Below are positions 45,843 through 54,855 of a stretch of DNA of 64,000 nt, one piece after another. The DNA is from Defluviitaleaceae bacterium (GTDB lineage: Bacteria; Bacillota; Clostridia; Lachnospirales; WQUN01). A program made the position numbers and the translations under genes. The stretch's first letter is position 1. The number at the start of each line of letters is the position of its first letter. Below the pieces are notes generated by a model, which saw only the letters and a list, made by a program, of their open reading frames with translations, did not search any database and had not been told where the DNA came from. The stretch is from positions 1-64,000 of the forward strand of contig WRBD01000008.1 in NCBI GenBank assembly GCA_009779835.1. The letters run 5' to 3'.

Positions 45843-48800
45843 ATGAAAAAAGTAAGCACCAAGCTTTTTTTGATATCGTTGACAAGCATTGTTTTGGCGG
45901 CACTTATTATTTTGGTGCCTACATTTTTTAGCATATCAAGAATTATCGACGAGTTGGCGCGTGATGATATGCAATCGTCCATGAACACCGTTGAGGCACT
46001 TGTAGAAAACCGTCTGCAAAGCACTTTAAGCGCGGCGGTTACGATTTCGCAAAAACATGATATAATAGCCGCGTTATCTGCGGAAGACGGCTTGCTTTTG
46101 GTTAACGCATTAACGCGCCTTTACGAAGATGTACTTATTTTTTTAGACCCTGATTTTATTACCGTCACAGATTCAAACGGAATCGTTCTGACCCGCTTGC
46201 ATGATTCGCAAGCGGGCGATTGTATTGCGCACCGCCGCGGAATTTCCCGTGCAATCCGGCGTTTGTATACATCAGATATCGAACCCGACGGTGAATCTGA
46301 GTTGGGTATTGTTTCAACCGTTCCGATTATCGAAAATGACATATTGCTGGGCACTGTCTCCGTTGGTTTTGACATGGGGACTACTAGTTTTGTGGATTAT
46401 CTCAGCTTTCTAACCAACGCGGAAGTTACGGTTTTTGCTTACGATACTTCGATTATGACTACTATTGTGTCGCAAACAACAGGCGAAAGGATGATTAGAG
46501 TTCCGCTTGCGTCGCATATCGCGGAAGTTGTTTTGTATCAGCGCGAAATTTTTACAATGGAAACGGAAATAGCACCACGTCCGGGCGAATTATTTTTTGC
46601 GCATTACAAACCGTTTTTGGACGAAACGGGCGAAGTACTCGGGGTTATTTTCACGGGGCAAAACCTTACCGCCGTGCGCAATATCGAACGCAGGACAATT
46701 AACACAGCCATAGGTTTTACCGTACTGATGGTTGTGATTGTATACGTGGTATTTAAGCGCGTTAACGCATCTTTGGTTTTAAATCAGCATCAATTTTTGG
46801 AGAAAGAACATGAGTTGAAAATGAAGCTTCTTGAACAGGAAATGCTAGAGCGTATCCGAACTATGTTCGATGCCGCACCTGTTTTGATTGAGTATTGGGA
46901 TGAAAATTTCAAGGCGTTGGATTGCAACCAAACCACTTTAGAATTCTACGAATTTTCCGATAAGAAGGAATATATATCGCATTTCGGCAGATATTTAACG
47001 TGTTCGTCTCTTGAGCAGTGGAATACTGAATTACAGAAGATTTTTGAAGATGGTCACGGAAAGTTTGAATTTGATGACGTAAACGGAAAAGGCGAAACAG
47101 TGCGTCTTGAAGTAGAAGGCGTATGCTTACAGGACGGCGAAGATTCAATTGTTGTAACTTACAGCAAAGATATTACGCAGTTAACGGAAGCGAAAGAACA
47201 AAGCAAAAACGCTTTGGAGCAAGCAATTTTGGCGAATCATACGAAAAATATGTTCCTGGCTAACATGAGCCACGAACTTCGCACGCCGCTGAACAGCATA
47301 GTCGGGTTTTCCGAACTCGCACTGGACGATGAAATTTCACCCAAGACAAAAGAATATTTGGATTTGATTCAAGATAATTCAGCGTTGCTTTTGCAAATCA
47401 TCAGCGACCTATTGGACATTTCCAAATTAGGTTCGGGGGAAATAGAACTTGAAAGTATTCCATTTGACTTACAAATCTTGTTATCCTCGTGCATGGCAGA
47501 AATTTCTGTTAACACCCACGAAAAAGGGCTTGTATCTGAATTACACGAGGAAAAATTACAATGTATGCTGCTTGGAGACCCGACAATGCTGCGACAGGTT
47601 ATTATGAATCTTTTATCCAACGCCGTGAAATTTACGGAAGAAGGAATAATTTCGCTTCATGCTGCTGTGAAAAATGTTGACGAGGAAACTGTAAAAATTT
47701 ATTTCGAGGTAAAAGATACCGGAATCGGCATGACTCCGGAGCAAATGAAAATAATTTTTGACCCGTTCGTGCAAGTGGAAACAGGAATGACACGAAAATT
47801 CGGCGGCACGGGGCTGGGGCTTGCCATTACGAAAAATACGATTGAGTCGATGGGCGGAGAGCTTTTAGTTGAAAGCACACCCGGAGCCGGCAGCAGTTTC
47901 AAATTCGAGCTAACGTTTAATACGTTTAAAACAGACGAATCACTTGAACCCGAATCGGTTTTTGAATCAATACGAAAACCTCAGTTTGAAGGCGAAATTT
48001 TAATCTGCGAGGACAGCGTGATGAATCAGCAAGTTATTTGCGAACATCTTTCGCGAATCGGGCTGAAATATATTGTTGCCGAAAACGGAAAAATCGGCGT
48101 TGAAGCAGTCGAAGAACGAATCGGCAAAAAGCAATTCGATTTAATTTTCATGGACATACACATGCCCGTGATGGACGGCATTGAAGCGTCGCAGAAAATT
48201 TTCGCATTAAACTTGAATATTCCCATAGTCGCGCTGACAGCAAACATCATGCCGCACGACATCGAATTTTACAAAGACAAGGGAATAAACGATTATCTAG
48301 GCAAGCCTTTCCTGTCTAATGAGTTATGGAATTGTCTTTTAAAATATTTCGAGCCGGTTGCTTGGCACACCGAAAACAACGAACACGCGGCAGATAGCCA
48401 ACTACGTCAAAAACTCGAGCGATATTTTGTTATAAATAATCAAAATAAAATCAGCGAGATTATTCAAGCCATCAACGACAATGATTTTACGCTTGCACAC
48501 AGGCTTGCACACACTTTGAAAAGTAACGCGGGGCAGATTAGCAGAATAGGTTTGGCGGCGGCGGCTGAAGCAGTAGAGCGCAATCTCTCGAAAAATATTT
48601 TAACAGACGGAGACATTTCCAAACTTAGCGGCGAATTAAAATTAGTTTTAGGGGAGCTGGCGCACTTAGAGACCGTAGAAAATGTAAAAGTAAAACATTC
48701 GGACACAAAAGCGATGCTCGCACTATATGAAAAGTTAAAACCCCTACTGGAAGACAGAGACTCTGAATCTTTGGCTCTTGTGGACGAACTGCGCAGTTTC

Positions 48801-48884
48801 CCGAATACGGAAGCACTTGTTGCTCAAATCGAAAGTTTTAATTTCGATAAAGCATTGGCAACTCTTGAGAGGGTTTTTTCGTAA
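45843..48884 (+). CDS. hybrid sensor histidine kinase with Cache-type sensor
   Basis: The 1013-residue protein has two membrane helices (about residues 8-30 and 283-305) around an extracytoplasmic double-Cache-like sensor. A PAS-like domain (about 335-445), HisKA with NMSHELRTPLNS, an ATPase domain with NLLSNAVKF and GGTGLGLAI, a receiver (about 720-845, FMDIHMPVMDG) and an Hpt domain with AHRLAHTLKSNA follow. The cytoplasmic half is closely similar to that of the preceding gene while the sensors differ, so the pair arose by duplication and sensor exchange. About 80 further residues after the Hpt are unassigned. Its weak ribosome binding site (GGGACGTGAG) suggests coupling to upstream translation. 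Confidence 0.92.
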   Translation: MKKVSTKLFLISLTSIVLAALIILVPTFFSISRIIDELARDDMQSSMNTVEALVENRLQSTLSAAVTISQKHDIIAALSAEDGLLLVNALTRLYEDVLIFLDPDFITVTDSNGIVLTRLHDSQAGDCIAHRRGISRAIRRLYTSDIEPDGESELGIVSTVPIIENDILLGTVSVGFDMGTTSFVDYLSFLTNAEVTVFAYDTSIMTTIVSQTTGERMIRVPLASHIAEVVLYQREIFTMETEIAPRPGELFFAHYKPFLDETGEVLGVIFTGQNLTAVRNIERRTINTAIGFTVLMVVIVYVVFKRVNASLVLNQHQFLEKEHELKMKLLEQEMLERIRTMFDAAPVLIEYWDENFKALDCNQTTLEFYEFSDKKEYISHFGRYLTCSSLEQWNTELQKIFEDGHGKFEFDDVNGKGETVRLEVEGVCLQDGEDSIVVTYSKDITQLTEAKEQSKNALEQAILANHTKNMFLANMSHELRTPLNSIVGFSELALDDEISPKTKEYLDLIQDNSALLLQIISDLLDISKLGSGEIELESIPFDLQILLSSCMAEISVNTHEKGLVSELHEEKLQCMLLGDPTMLRQVIMNLLSNAVKFTEEGIISLHAAVKNVDEETVKIYFEVKDTGIGMTPEQMKIIFDPFVQVETGMTRKFGGTGLGLAITKNTIESMGGELLVESTPGAGSSFKFELTFNTFKTDESLEPESVFESIRKPQFEGEILICEDSVMNQQVICEHLSRIGLKYIVAENGKIGVEAVEERIGKKQFDLIFMDIHMPVMDGIEASQKIFALNLNIPIVALTANIMPHDIEFYKDKGINDYLGKPFLSNELWNCLLKYFEPVAWHTENNEHAADSQLRQKLERYFVINNQNKISEIIQAINDNDFTLAHRLAHTLKSNAGQISRIGLAAAAEAVERNLSKNILTDGDISKLSGELKLVLGELAHLETVENVKVKHSDTKAMLALYEKLKPLLEDRDSESLALVDELRSFPNTEALVAQIESFNFDKALATLERVFS

Positions 48885-49004
48885 TGCGAATAAAAAAAAG
48901 GCAGTTACCGGGTACCCCTCCATGACCATGAATTATTCTACGACGCAATACAAGCCGCACAGGATGCCCTTGCCGGCTCTATTTACTTTTATGAAAAATA
49001 AGTA

Positions 49005-49033
49005 TTGACATGTTACACGCAATGAAATATTAT
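49005..49033 (+). promoter_or_regulatory. consensus promoter in the gene-free interval
   Basis: A perfect TTGACA (49005-49010), 17-base spacer and TATTAT (49028-49033). The expected transcript starts near 49040, where no open frame begins. Confidence 0.7.
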
Positions 49034-49037
49034 GTAT

Positions 49038-49282
49038 TTGCAACATCCAAACAGACGTTTTATGCCATGAACGGGTTTTGCCAACTTCGGAAGGGGTCTC
49101 GCGCCCTGAAACGAACCGCACCGATTCCGCTCTAACCTGTATTATGTTGCAACTGCATTACCCGCCGCACCGCACATATAAGGGGGTAGCGCACCGGGCT
49201 CCGGTACCGGCTCGGCGTCGCTACCCACGCATGCACCTTTAATGCGCGTTGCGGCAACCCGCCGAGGGCACGTGACCTCGGC
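49038..49282 (+). ncRNA. candidate structured non-coding RNA
   Basis: Starting at the predicted transcription start, TTGCAACAT (49038-49046) pairs with ATGTTGCAA (49144-49152) to close a domain. That domain contains CGTT/AACG (49056-49073) and CGGAA/TTCCG around GGG/CCC (49088-49129). Three more hairpins follow: GGGTAGCG/CGCTACCC (49184-49226) with an inner CCGGTACCGG palindrome, CGCAT/ATGCG (49228-49245), and GCCGAGG/CCTCGGC (49261-49282). It does not show the tRNA-like ends of tmRNA or the conserved RNase P or SRP cores. An interspersed palindromic repeat is the main alternative for the 3' half. Confidence 0.5.
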
Positions 49283-49367
49283 TTTACTTAAAAAACTAAA
49301 TAAACCGAAAAAGAAAAGACTTCTTGCAAAATAGCCCATTAGTGTTATTTCGCTTAGGAGGATATTA

Positions 49368-49598
49368 ATGCGAACCCAAAAAATATCTAAATTTTGCGGT
49401 TGTTCTTTGCGTCTTTACGCAGAAAAGAGCCGCTTTTTACATAAAAGTCTAAAAAAATACGGTATGGGGGAGAATTTCAAGCCGCATCATGGTAGAATAA
49501 CCCTAACGTCAGTAATCAGCAGAGGAGTGTTCTTTAAATGGAGATATTTAGCAACTTATCAATATCCGATTACATTGCAATTATTGGAATCATCGTAG
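49368..49598 (+). CDS. doubtful small ORF with strong ribosome binding site
   Basis: A 76-codon frame begins at an ATG ten bases after TTAGGAGG, an excellent ribosome binding site. The product (MRTQKISKFCGCSLRLY...) is basic and resembles nothing I know, and the frame overlaps the start of the next, better supported gene by 61 bases. It could be a short leader peptide or a decayed gene whose ribosome site survives. I keep it only because of that site. Confidence 0.25.
   Translation: MRTQKISKFCGCSLRLYAEKSRFLHKSLKKYGMGENFKPHHGRITLTSVISRGVFFKWRYLATYQYPITLQLLESS
49490..49498 (+). promoter_or_regulatory. extended -10 promoter element TGGTAGAAT
   Basis: TGGTAGAAT has the TGn extension and a TAGAAT -10 box, about 40 bases before the ATG at 49538. 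No good -35 box is present. The same core recurs in the promoters at 50041 and 54796. Confidence 0.4.
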
Positions 49599-49936
49599 GT
49601 GTTATTGGCATAATAGTGGGTATTATCGGCGTTAAGTGTTTGACTGTTGCCAATAAGATAAAAAATATTGCCAATGAAGATGAAAACTCAACAATTCAAC
49701 AAGCCCAAGTAATGCCGGTTAATCGCGGGTTGAACTCTGCGGATGCTGTTGACCTTGCTCCTAAAACTAAAAAAACTGAAATAGAAAAAAGACCCTTAAT
49801 AACAAATAAAGAACTTAGCGAAATGATGCAGGATGCACTTGAGTCTTTACCTGTTGAAATAGAAGCATCAAAATATTTAGCTTTATCCGAGGAAGAAAAA
49901 AAATCAGTGTTTTACATTATTATTCCCGACAAATAG
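49538..49936 (+). CDS. small membrane protein of unknown function
   Basis: The 132-residue product has one long N-terminal hydrophobic helix rich in Ile, Val and Gly (about residues 12-36, IAIIGIIVGVIGIIVGIIG) and a charged cytoplasmic-looking remainder with no recognised motif. The ATG follows GAGGAG. It stands alone between the structured interval and the serine hydrolase, with a short hairpin after it. The glycine-spaced helix could mediate oligomerisation. I cannot assign a family. Confidence 0.65.
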   Translation: MEIFSNLSISDYIAIIGIIVGVIGIIVGIIGVKCLTVANKIKNIANEDENSTIQQAQVMPVNRGLNSADAVDLAPKTKKTEIEKRPLITNKELSEMMQDALESLPVEIEASKYLALSEEEKKSVFYIIIPDK

Positions 49937-50004
49937 GGTAGTACTTTGAAATCAAAATAATTAAATGCATTAGTTCAGAGGGCTGTATGTCAATTACTTT
50001 GAAT

Positions 50005-50025
50005 ACGGGTCGCTCCCGTCTTTTG
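50005..50025 (+). terminator. short intrinsic terminator-like hairpin
   Basis: ACGGG (50005-50009), a five-base loop and CCCGT (50015-50019) are followed by CTTTTG. The stem is short but GC-rich and lies between two units. Confidence 0.45.
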
Positions 50026-50040
50026 TACGCAATACGTAGT

Positions 50041-50069
50041 TTTACATTCTTGCGAATATATGGTAGGAT
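50041..50069 (+). promoter_or_regulatory. promoter of the serine hydrolase-ABC operon
   Basis: TTTACA (50041-50046), 17 bases, TAGGAT (50064-50069) with an upstream TGG giving an extended -10. The surrounding 30 bases are nearly the same as those upstream of the response regulator at 54856. Confidence 0.6.
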
Positions 50070-50098
50070 TTTTTGCAAAAGTACAAGGAGAAAAAAAT

Positions 50099-51292
50099 AT
50101 GATGCTTACAAAAGGCAAAACCGAAATTACACCCGCCGAAGCGGGCTACAACGAAGAGCGACTGGACGCGTTGCACAAGCATTTTCAAAGACTAATTAAC
50201 GAAAAGAAAATTCAATGCGGAATTTATTGTTTATCGCGTAAAGGAAAAATTTTCGCGCATGGTGCAGTAGGGCGAAAAACATTCAACGATGAAAACACTC
50301 CCGCGCAACCCGATTCCGTCCGCTATATTGCATCCGTAACAAAAGCATTTACCGCCGTCGCAATAATGAAGCTGGTGGACGACGGACTAACCCGCTTAGA
50401 TGTGCCTGTCGGTGAAATTCTGCCGCAATTCAACACGCCGCCGTTAAATCAAATTAATTTATTCCACTTACTTTCGCATACATCGGGGCTTCATGCCGAC
50501 CCTGGTTGTTATGAAAACAAATATCAAACGAGTTATTATGAAACGATTGACCTCGCTTATAAAAATCACGACCCAAAAAAAGACGGCGAATTTGACTGGA
50601 TTGCCGCCGCGCTTGGTACAATCGGAAGCGGTATGCGCATGAACTCCGGCTTGGAATGGTCGTATTGCAGTTTCGGTTACATGATACTTGGTGCGGTGAT
50701 TGAAAAATTGACCGGCATTCATGCTCATACTTATATAGAAGAAAATATTTGCAAACCCCTCGGCATGAATGACACCCGCTTTAAGATAACGCCGGAAATG
50801 GCAAAGCGTTATGTTTGCAACTTTGAAGACCAACTTGAAAAAGTGAACAATGTGCTCGCGGGCAAAGAAGAAGAGTTTTCTATTTGGGGTGATAAGATTC
50901 CGAAAACAGGCGGAGGGCTTATAAGCACCGCTTACGACATGACAATCTTCGGAAACATGGCATTGTATGGCGGAACTTTCAACGGAACACGCATAATGGG
51001 GCGCAAAACAATGGAAAAAATGACAACAGCGTTACTTCGCAATACGCCCAACTATACGTGGTTTAACAATGAGAAAGAACGTCTTTACGGGGCGGGCTTT
51101 GATATGCGGCAGGGGCTAATGTTCACACATTCGGAAGGAACATTCTTTCACGAAGGTTTTGGTTTTTGCGGTATGTATATTGACCCTAAGGAAGAACTTG
51201 TTGCGTCGTGGTACACGCCTTTTACAGATGACGGTTGGTATCCCGAAGCACTTATGAACGTTCAAAGTGTTATTTGGTCAGGACTGATTTAA
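50099..51292 (+). CDS. serine hydrolase of the class C beta-lactamase fold
   Basis: The 397-residue protein belongs to the beta-lactamase/DD-peptidase/esterase superfamily. Its nucleophile motif is SVTK (about residues 79-82), the tyrosine motif is in WSYCSFGY, and LLSHTSGL is typical of the fold. No signal peptide is seen, so it is probably cytoplasmic, which argues against a resistance lactamase and for an esterase or peptidase. I start at the ATG behind AAGGAG; the track start is 39 bases upstream. Its TAA overlaps the ATG of the next gene (TAATG), so it is translationally coupled to an ABC exporter pair and may process or hydrolyse the exported compound. That link is inference. Confidence 0.85.
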   Translation: MMLTKGKTEITPAEAGYNEERLDALHKHFQRLINEKKIQCGIYCLSRKGKIFAHGAVGRKTFNDENTPAQPDSVRYIASVTKAFTAVAIMKLVDDGLTRLDVPVGEILPQFNTPPLNQINLFHLLSHTSGLHADPGCYENKYQTSYYETIDLAYKNHDPKKDGEFDWIAAALGTIGSGMRMNSGLEWSYCSFGYMILGAVIEKLTGIHAHTYIEENICKPLGMNDTRFKITPEMAKRYVCNFEDQLEKVNNVLAGKEEEFSIWGDKIPKTGGGLISTAYDMTIFGNMALYGGTFNGTRIMGRKTMEKMTTALLRNTPNYTWFNNEKERLYGAGFDMRQGLMFTHSEGTFFHEGFGFCGMYIDPKEELVASWYTPFTDDGWYPEALMNVQSVIWSGLI

Positions 51293-53049
51293 TGTTAAAA
51301 CAAGCAACAAGGTCGGTCGCAATTATGCTCAAGTATGCAAAAACCCCGACTTTAATATCATTGTTAATGCAACTTTTACAAGCCGTACAACCGCCCCTTG
51401 GAGTTTACTTCACGGGGCGGCTTATTAATGGAATCAGCGAATATCCGATGCAATTATCCGAAGTAGTTTTATGGGCGGCGTTATTAATATTCACACTGCT
51501 ATTTGCACAAAGCGCAGGGCTGGTTGAGCAGCTTAATGAGATAAATTGCCAAAAAGCATTACAACATGGTTTTATCGATGTTGTTCTGGAAAAATTCAAA
51601 CGCCTTGAATATAGCTGTTTTGAGGACAAGGACACGCTTGATTCGCTTGAAAGAATGGGCTCGCAACCCCACGAACGTATATACGGTTTATTTCGTAATA
51701 CCATAAAGGCGGTTAGCTGTTTGGTTTCGTTGGTGGGAACGGCTATTGTTTTTACACAGGTTACGTGGTGGTTTGCGGCAATTTATTTTGTGTTACTTGC
51801 GCCCATGCTTTGGTTTGATTATAAATTCACCGAAGCGGTACAACGTCTGTGGAATACCGAAATGCCCAACTGGCGGCGGCGAACATATCTTTCCGCGCTG
51901 ATGGCGGACAAGCACGCGGTTTTTGAAATGAAAATATTCGGCGCTGTGGATTTTATTCTTCGCAAATGGAAAAAATTCGCCGACGATTTCAGACGCGAAT
52001 ATATGACGGCTAAATTAACATCGTCCAAGTACGGTGTTTTACGTGAAGCAGCATTGGCGGGTTGGGCTGTTTTTGTAATTGTCGCGCTTGTTTGGCAATT
52101 AACGGAAGGCGCGGTTTCGCTTGGTGTGTTCGTAGCTTGCGTTACGTCAATCGGGGCAACGCTTTCGCTTTCAAGTAATATGAGCCAACTGTTTTCGTCG
52201 GTTTCGGTGGATTGCATTGAAATGCAGCATTTTGATATTTTTATGAATCTTCCCGAAGTTACAAGCATTACAAAAAACGCAGAGTGTAAAAAATTACAAT
52301 CACCAAGCTTGCGTTTTGAAAATATTCATTTTACTTATCCGAAAACCGACAAGCAGATTCTAAAAGGCGTAAGTTTTGAAATAAAACCGGGCGAGCGTGT
52401 TTCTCTTGTGGGTGAAAACGGCGCGGGGAAATCGACTATTATTAAACTATTATGCGGTTTGTATAAGCCGGACAGCGGAAATATAACCGTCAACGGCATA
52501 CCAATCGGCGAATTCTCCGCCACACAATTGCGGGAAGTTTTCAGCGTAGTTTTTCAGGATTACGCAGGCTACGAACTTACCCTGCGTGAAAATATTGCTT
52601 TCGGGGACATGGAAAAATTAAAAAACGACACCGCTCTTGAAGAAGCATTGCAACGCGGATTATGGACGGAAGATATGCCGCTCGATACCAACTTGGGAAA
52701 ACTCGAAGACGACGGCATAGACCTTTCCGGCGGGCAATGGCAACGGGTGGCGGTTTCGCGTTCGCTGGCAAGCAAGGGTTCTTTTGTAGTGCTTGACGAA
52801 CCAACCGCCGCACTTGACCCTTTGGCTGAAAGCAAAATGTACGAAACATTTCAAAGTATTTTACAAAACAGAGGCTGTATCATGATTTCACACAGGCTTG
52901 CAAGCGCGCGATTGGCGGACAAAATTATTGTTTTAGAAAACGGAACAGTAGCACAAAGCGGAACGCATGAAAGTTTAATGTCACAAGACGGACTTTACCA
53001 TGATATGTTTCATGCGCAGTCATCATGGTATACGGAGGGTGCGCTGTGA
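51292..53049 (+). CDS. ABC exporter half-transporter, first of a pair
   Basis: The 585-residue product has an N-terminal six-helix membrane domain (about residues 15-320) and an ATPase domain with Walker A GENGAGKST (about 374-382), signature LSGGQWQR (about 480) and Walker B VVLDEPTAALDP. I use the ATG overlapping the serine hydrolase stop; the track start is inside the previous gene. The partner gene overlaps its stop (GTGA), so the two probably form a heterodimeric exporter for a peptide, lipid or drug. The substrate is not evident. Confidence 0.9.
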   Translation: MLKQATRSVAIMLKYAKTPTLISLLMQLLQAVQPPLGVYFTGRLINGISEYPMQLSEVVLWAALLIFTLLFAQSAGLVEQLNEINCQKALQHGFIDVVLEKFKRLEYSCFEDKDTLDSLERMGSQPHERIYGLFRNTIKAVSCLVSLVGTAIVFTQVTWWFAAIYFVLLAPMLWFDYKFTEAVQRLWNTEMPNWRRRTYLSALMADKHAVFEMKIFGAVDFILRKWKKFADDFRREYMTAKLTSSKYGVLREAALAGWAVFVIVALVWQLTEGAVSLGVFVACVTSIGATLSLSSNMSQLFSSVSVDCIEMQHFDIFMNLPEVTSITKNAECKKLQSPSLRFENIHFTYPKTDKQILKGVSFEIKPGERVSLVGENGAGKSTIIKLLCGLYKPDSGNITVNGIPIGEFSATQLREVFSVVFQDYAGYELTLRENIAFGDMEKLKNDTALEEALQRGLWTEDMPLDTNLGKLEDDGIDLSGGQWQRVAVSRSLASKGSFVVLDEPTAALDPLAESKMYETFQSILQNRGCIMISHRLASARLADKIIVLENGTVAQSGTHESLMSQDGLYHDMFHAQSSWYTEGAL

Positions 53050-54794
53050 AAAAGAAATGGAACACATACCTTCGTGTATTAGGGATTTTTTTTAGGGTAG
53101 TACCCGGAACAGCTATTGTTACGCTTGTACATTACACCATACAAGGGTTGTTCCCGGCTGTTACAGCGTTGCTTCTTGCGCGTTTATTTGATGCGGCGGA
53201 AATCGGCGCGGAATCACTTTTATTTTACGGAATGATTTATCTGGCGGTATATGTAGCGGTGAGTTTTTGGAATTTCTTCGCCGGGATTGTTATGGAAACG
53301 GGCGCGGATAAAAATCAAGTGAACTACCGTTATGAAATATGTAAAAGATTCGCAAAGCTGCCACTCATAGATTTTGAAAACTCGGAACTAAAAGACAAGC
53401 ATCAACGCGCGGAAACATGCCTGTATCAAGGGATGCTGCACCGTGTTACACGTAGCAGTTTTCAAATGGCAATCGTTGGGGTTATGGGAATAGTATCTGT
53501 TTCGCTGGTGCTTGCGCAGTATAGTTTGTGGTTTCTGCCATTGTGTTTATTAAGTGTCTTGCCTTATGTAATTGCCCGTTTGGTACGCGGGGAAAAATTT
53601 TATCAAACCGTTACCGCGCAAGCTAAAAAAATGCGGCGTATGCAATATTTGTGGGGCTTATTTACTGACCGCCGAACAAACAAGGAACTGCGTGTTTTCG
53701 GCGCGGACGATTATATTTTACAACAATGGCGCAACGCCCGTGATGAAACACAATCCGAAATTTGGGAACAAGCCCGAAAAGACGCAATTTCTTTTGTGTT
53801 GTGTGACGGGTTTCGTATTATCGGGTATGGTGCGTGTATTGCTCTTGCGTTGAGTCTTACACTTTCGGGAACGGTCAGTGTTGGTGTTTTCGGTGCGTGT
53901 ATAGCGGCGTTTGCCGCGCTTCAAAGTCAGACAATGCATCTTTTAATCAGCGGCGGAAGCTTGCCCGCGTCTTTGGCTTTTGCAGCGGATTATTTTGAAT
54001 TTGTGGATTTACCGGACGAACCTTCGTGCGGTGTTTCTTACAGCGGATTAAAAAATCGCGTTGAAATAAAAAATATAAGTTTTAAATATCCAAATGCTTC
54101 CGAGAATGCCGTGACGGATTTGACGCTAACCATATGTAAAGGTGAAAAAATTGCGGTGCTTGGGGAAAACGGCAGCGGAAAAACAACTTTAACAAAATTG
54201 TTATTGGGGTTGTTACCTGTATCCTCCGGCGAAGTTGTTTACGACGGGCTGAATGTAAACGATTTGGATAAAACGGCGTTTTATCGTACTGTTTCGGCGG
54301 TTTCGCAGAACTTTGTGCGATACACATTATCATTGCGTGAAAATATCGCCATAAGTGATATTGACCGCATGAACGATGACGCGGCAATCGAGAAGGCGTT
54401 GAACGATGCGGAACTTTCCAATTTATTAGACGAAATCGGATTGGGCGCGGAACTTGGCAATGCTTACGGCGGTTCGGATTTATCCGGTGGGCAATGGCAA
54501 AAGCTTGCAATCGCACGGGGGCTTTTTCGACCAAGCGAGTTTATTGTTTTAGATGAACCGACTTCCGCACTTGACCCGCTTATTGAAACGGAAATATTGG
54601 AAAAATTCATCGAACTTGCAAAAGACAAAACAGCGGTTATTATTTCGCACCGCGTTGGGCTGTGTAGGTTAGTGGATAAAATTGCGGTCATGAAAGATGG
54701 AAACTTAGTCGAATTCGGCTCTCATGCCGAACTTATTTCCAAAAACGGTGAATATACGCGATTATTTGAAGCACAGGAAAAGTGGTACAAGTAG
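53046..54794 (+). CDS. ABC exporter half-transporter, second of a pair
   Basis: The 582-residue partner has the same layout: membrane domain (about residues 15-310), Walker A GENGSGKTT (about 373-381), signature LSGGQWQK and Walker B IVLDEPTSALDP. I choose the GTG at 53046, which overlaps the preceding TGA as GTGA and lies behind GGAGGG; the track ATG at 53025 is inside the previous gene. Both half-transporters keep consensus catalytic motifs, so there is no clear degenerate site. The gene ends exactly where the next promoter begins. Confidence 0.9.
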   Translation: MKKKWNTYLRVLGIFFRVVPGTAIVTLVHYTIQGLFPAVTALLLARLFDAAEIGAESLLFYGMIYLAVYVAVSFWNFFAGIVMETGADKNQVNYRYEICKRFAKLPLIDFENSELKDKHQRAETCLYQGMLHRVTRSSFQMAIVGVMGIVSVSLVLAQYSLWFLPLCLLSVLPYVIARLVRGEKFYQTVTAQAKKMRRMQYLWGLFTDRRTNKELRVFGADDYILQQWRNARDETQSEIWEQARKDAISFVLCDGFRIIGYGACIALALSLTLSGTVSVGVFGACIAAFAALQSQTMHLLISGGSLPASLAFAADYFEFVDLPDEPSCGVSYSGLKNRVEIKNISFKYPNASENAVTDLTLTICKGEKIAVLGENGSGKTTLTKLLLGLLPVSSGEVVYDGLNVNDLDKTAFYRTVSAVSQNFVRYTLSLRENIAISDIDRMNDDAAIEKALNDAELSNLLDEIGLGAELGNAYGGSDLSGGQWQKLAIARGLFRPSEFIVLDEPTSALDPLIETEILEKFIELAKDKTAVIISHRVGLCRLVDKIAVMKDGNLVEFGSHAELISKNGEYTRLFEAQEKWYK

Positions 54795-54795
54795 T

Positions 54796-54824
54796 TTTGC
54801 ATTCATGCGAAAATATGGTAGAAT
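54796..54824 (+). promoter_or_regulatory. promoter of the response regulator-protease unit
   Basis: TTTGCA (54796-54801), 17 bases, TAGAAT (54819-54824) with TGG extension. The block AGTTTTGCATTCATGCGAAAATATGG closely matches the promoter at 50041. Confidence 0.6.
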
Positions 54825-54855
54825 TTTTTTGATGTAAATTGTGACGGGAGAGTTT

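Larger units (their letters stand above)
48885..49367. other. gene-free interval with promoter and structured segment
   Basis: No protein gene is supported here. It contains a consensus promoter (49005-49033) and a GC-rich, strongly self-complementary stretch to about 49282, described separately. The track frames in it lack ribosome binding sites or are shadows of hairpins. Confidence 0.7.

Noticed and set aside
49038-49282. tmRNA, RNase P or SRP RNA
   Set aside because: I see no tRNA-like acceptor end or tag reading frame, no conserved RNase P core and no SRP tetraloop motif, so none of these known RNAs fits.
49142-49339. 65-codon minus-strand ORF with hydrophobic start
   Set aside because: No ribosome binding site precedes it, and its sequence is dictated by the hairpins of the structured interval. 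I prefer a non-coding RNA or repeat explanation.
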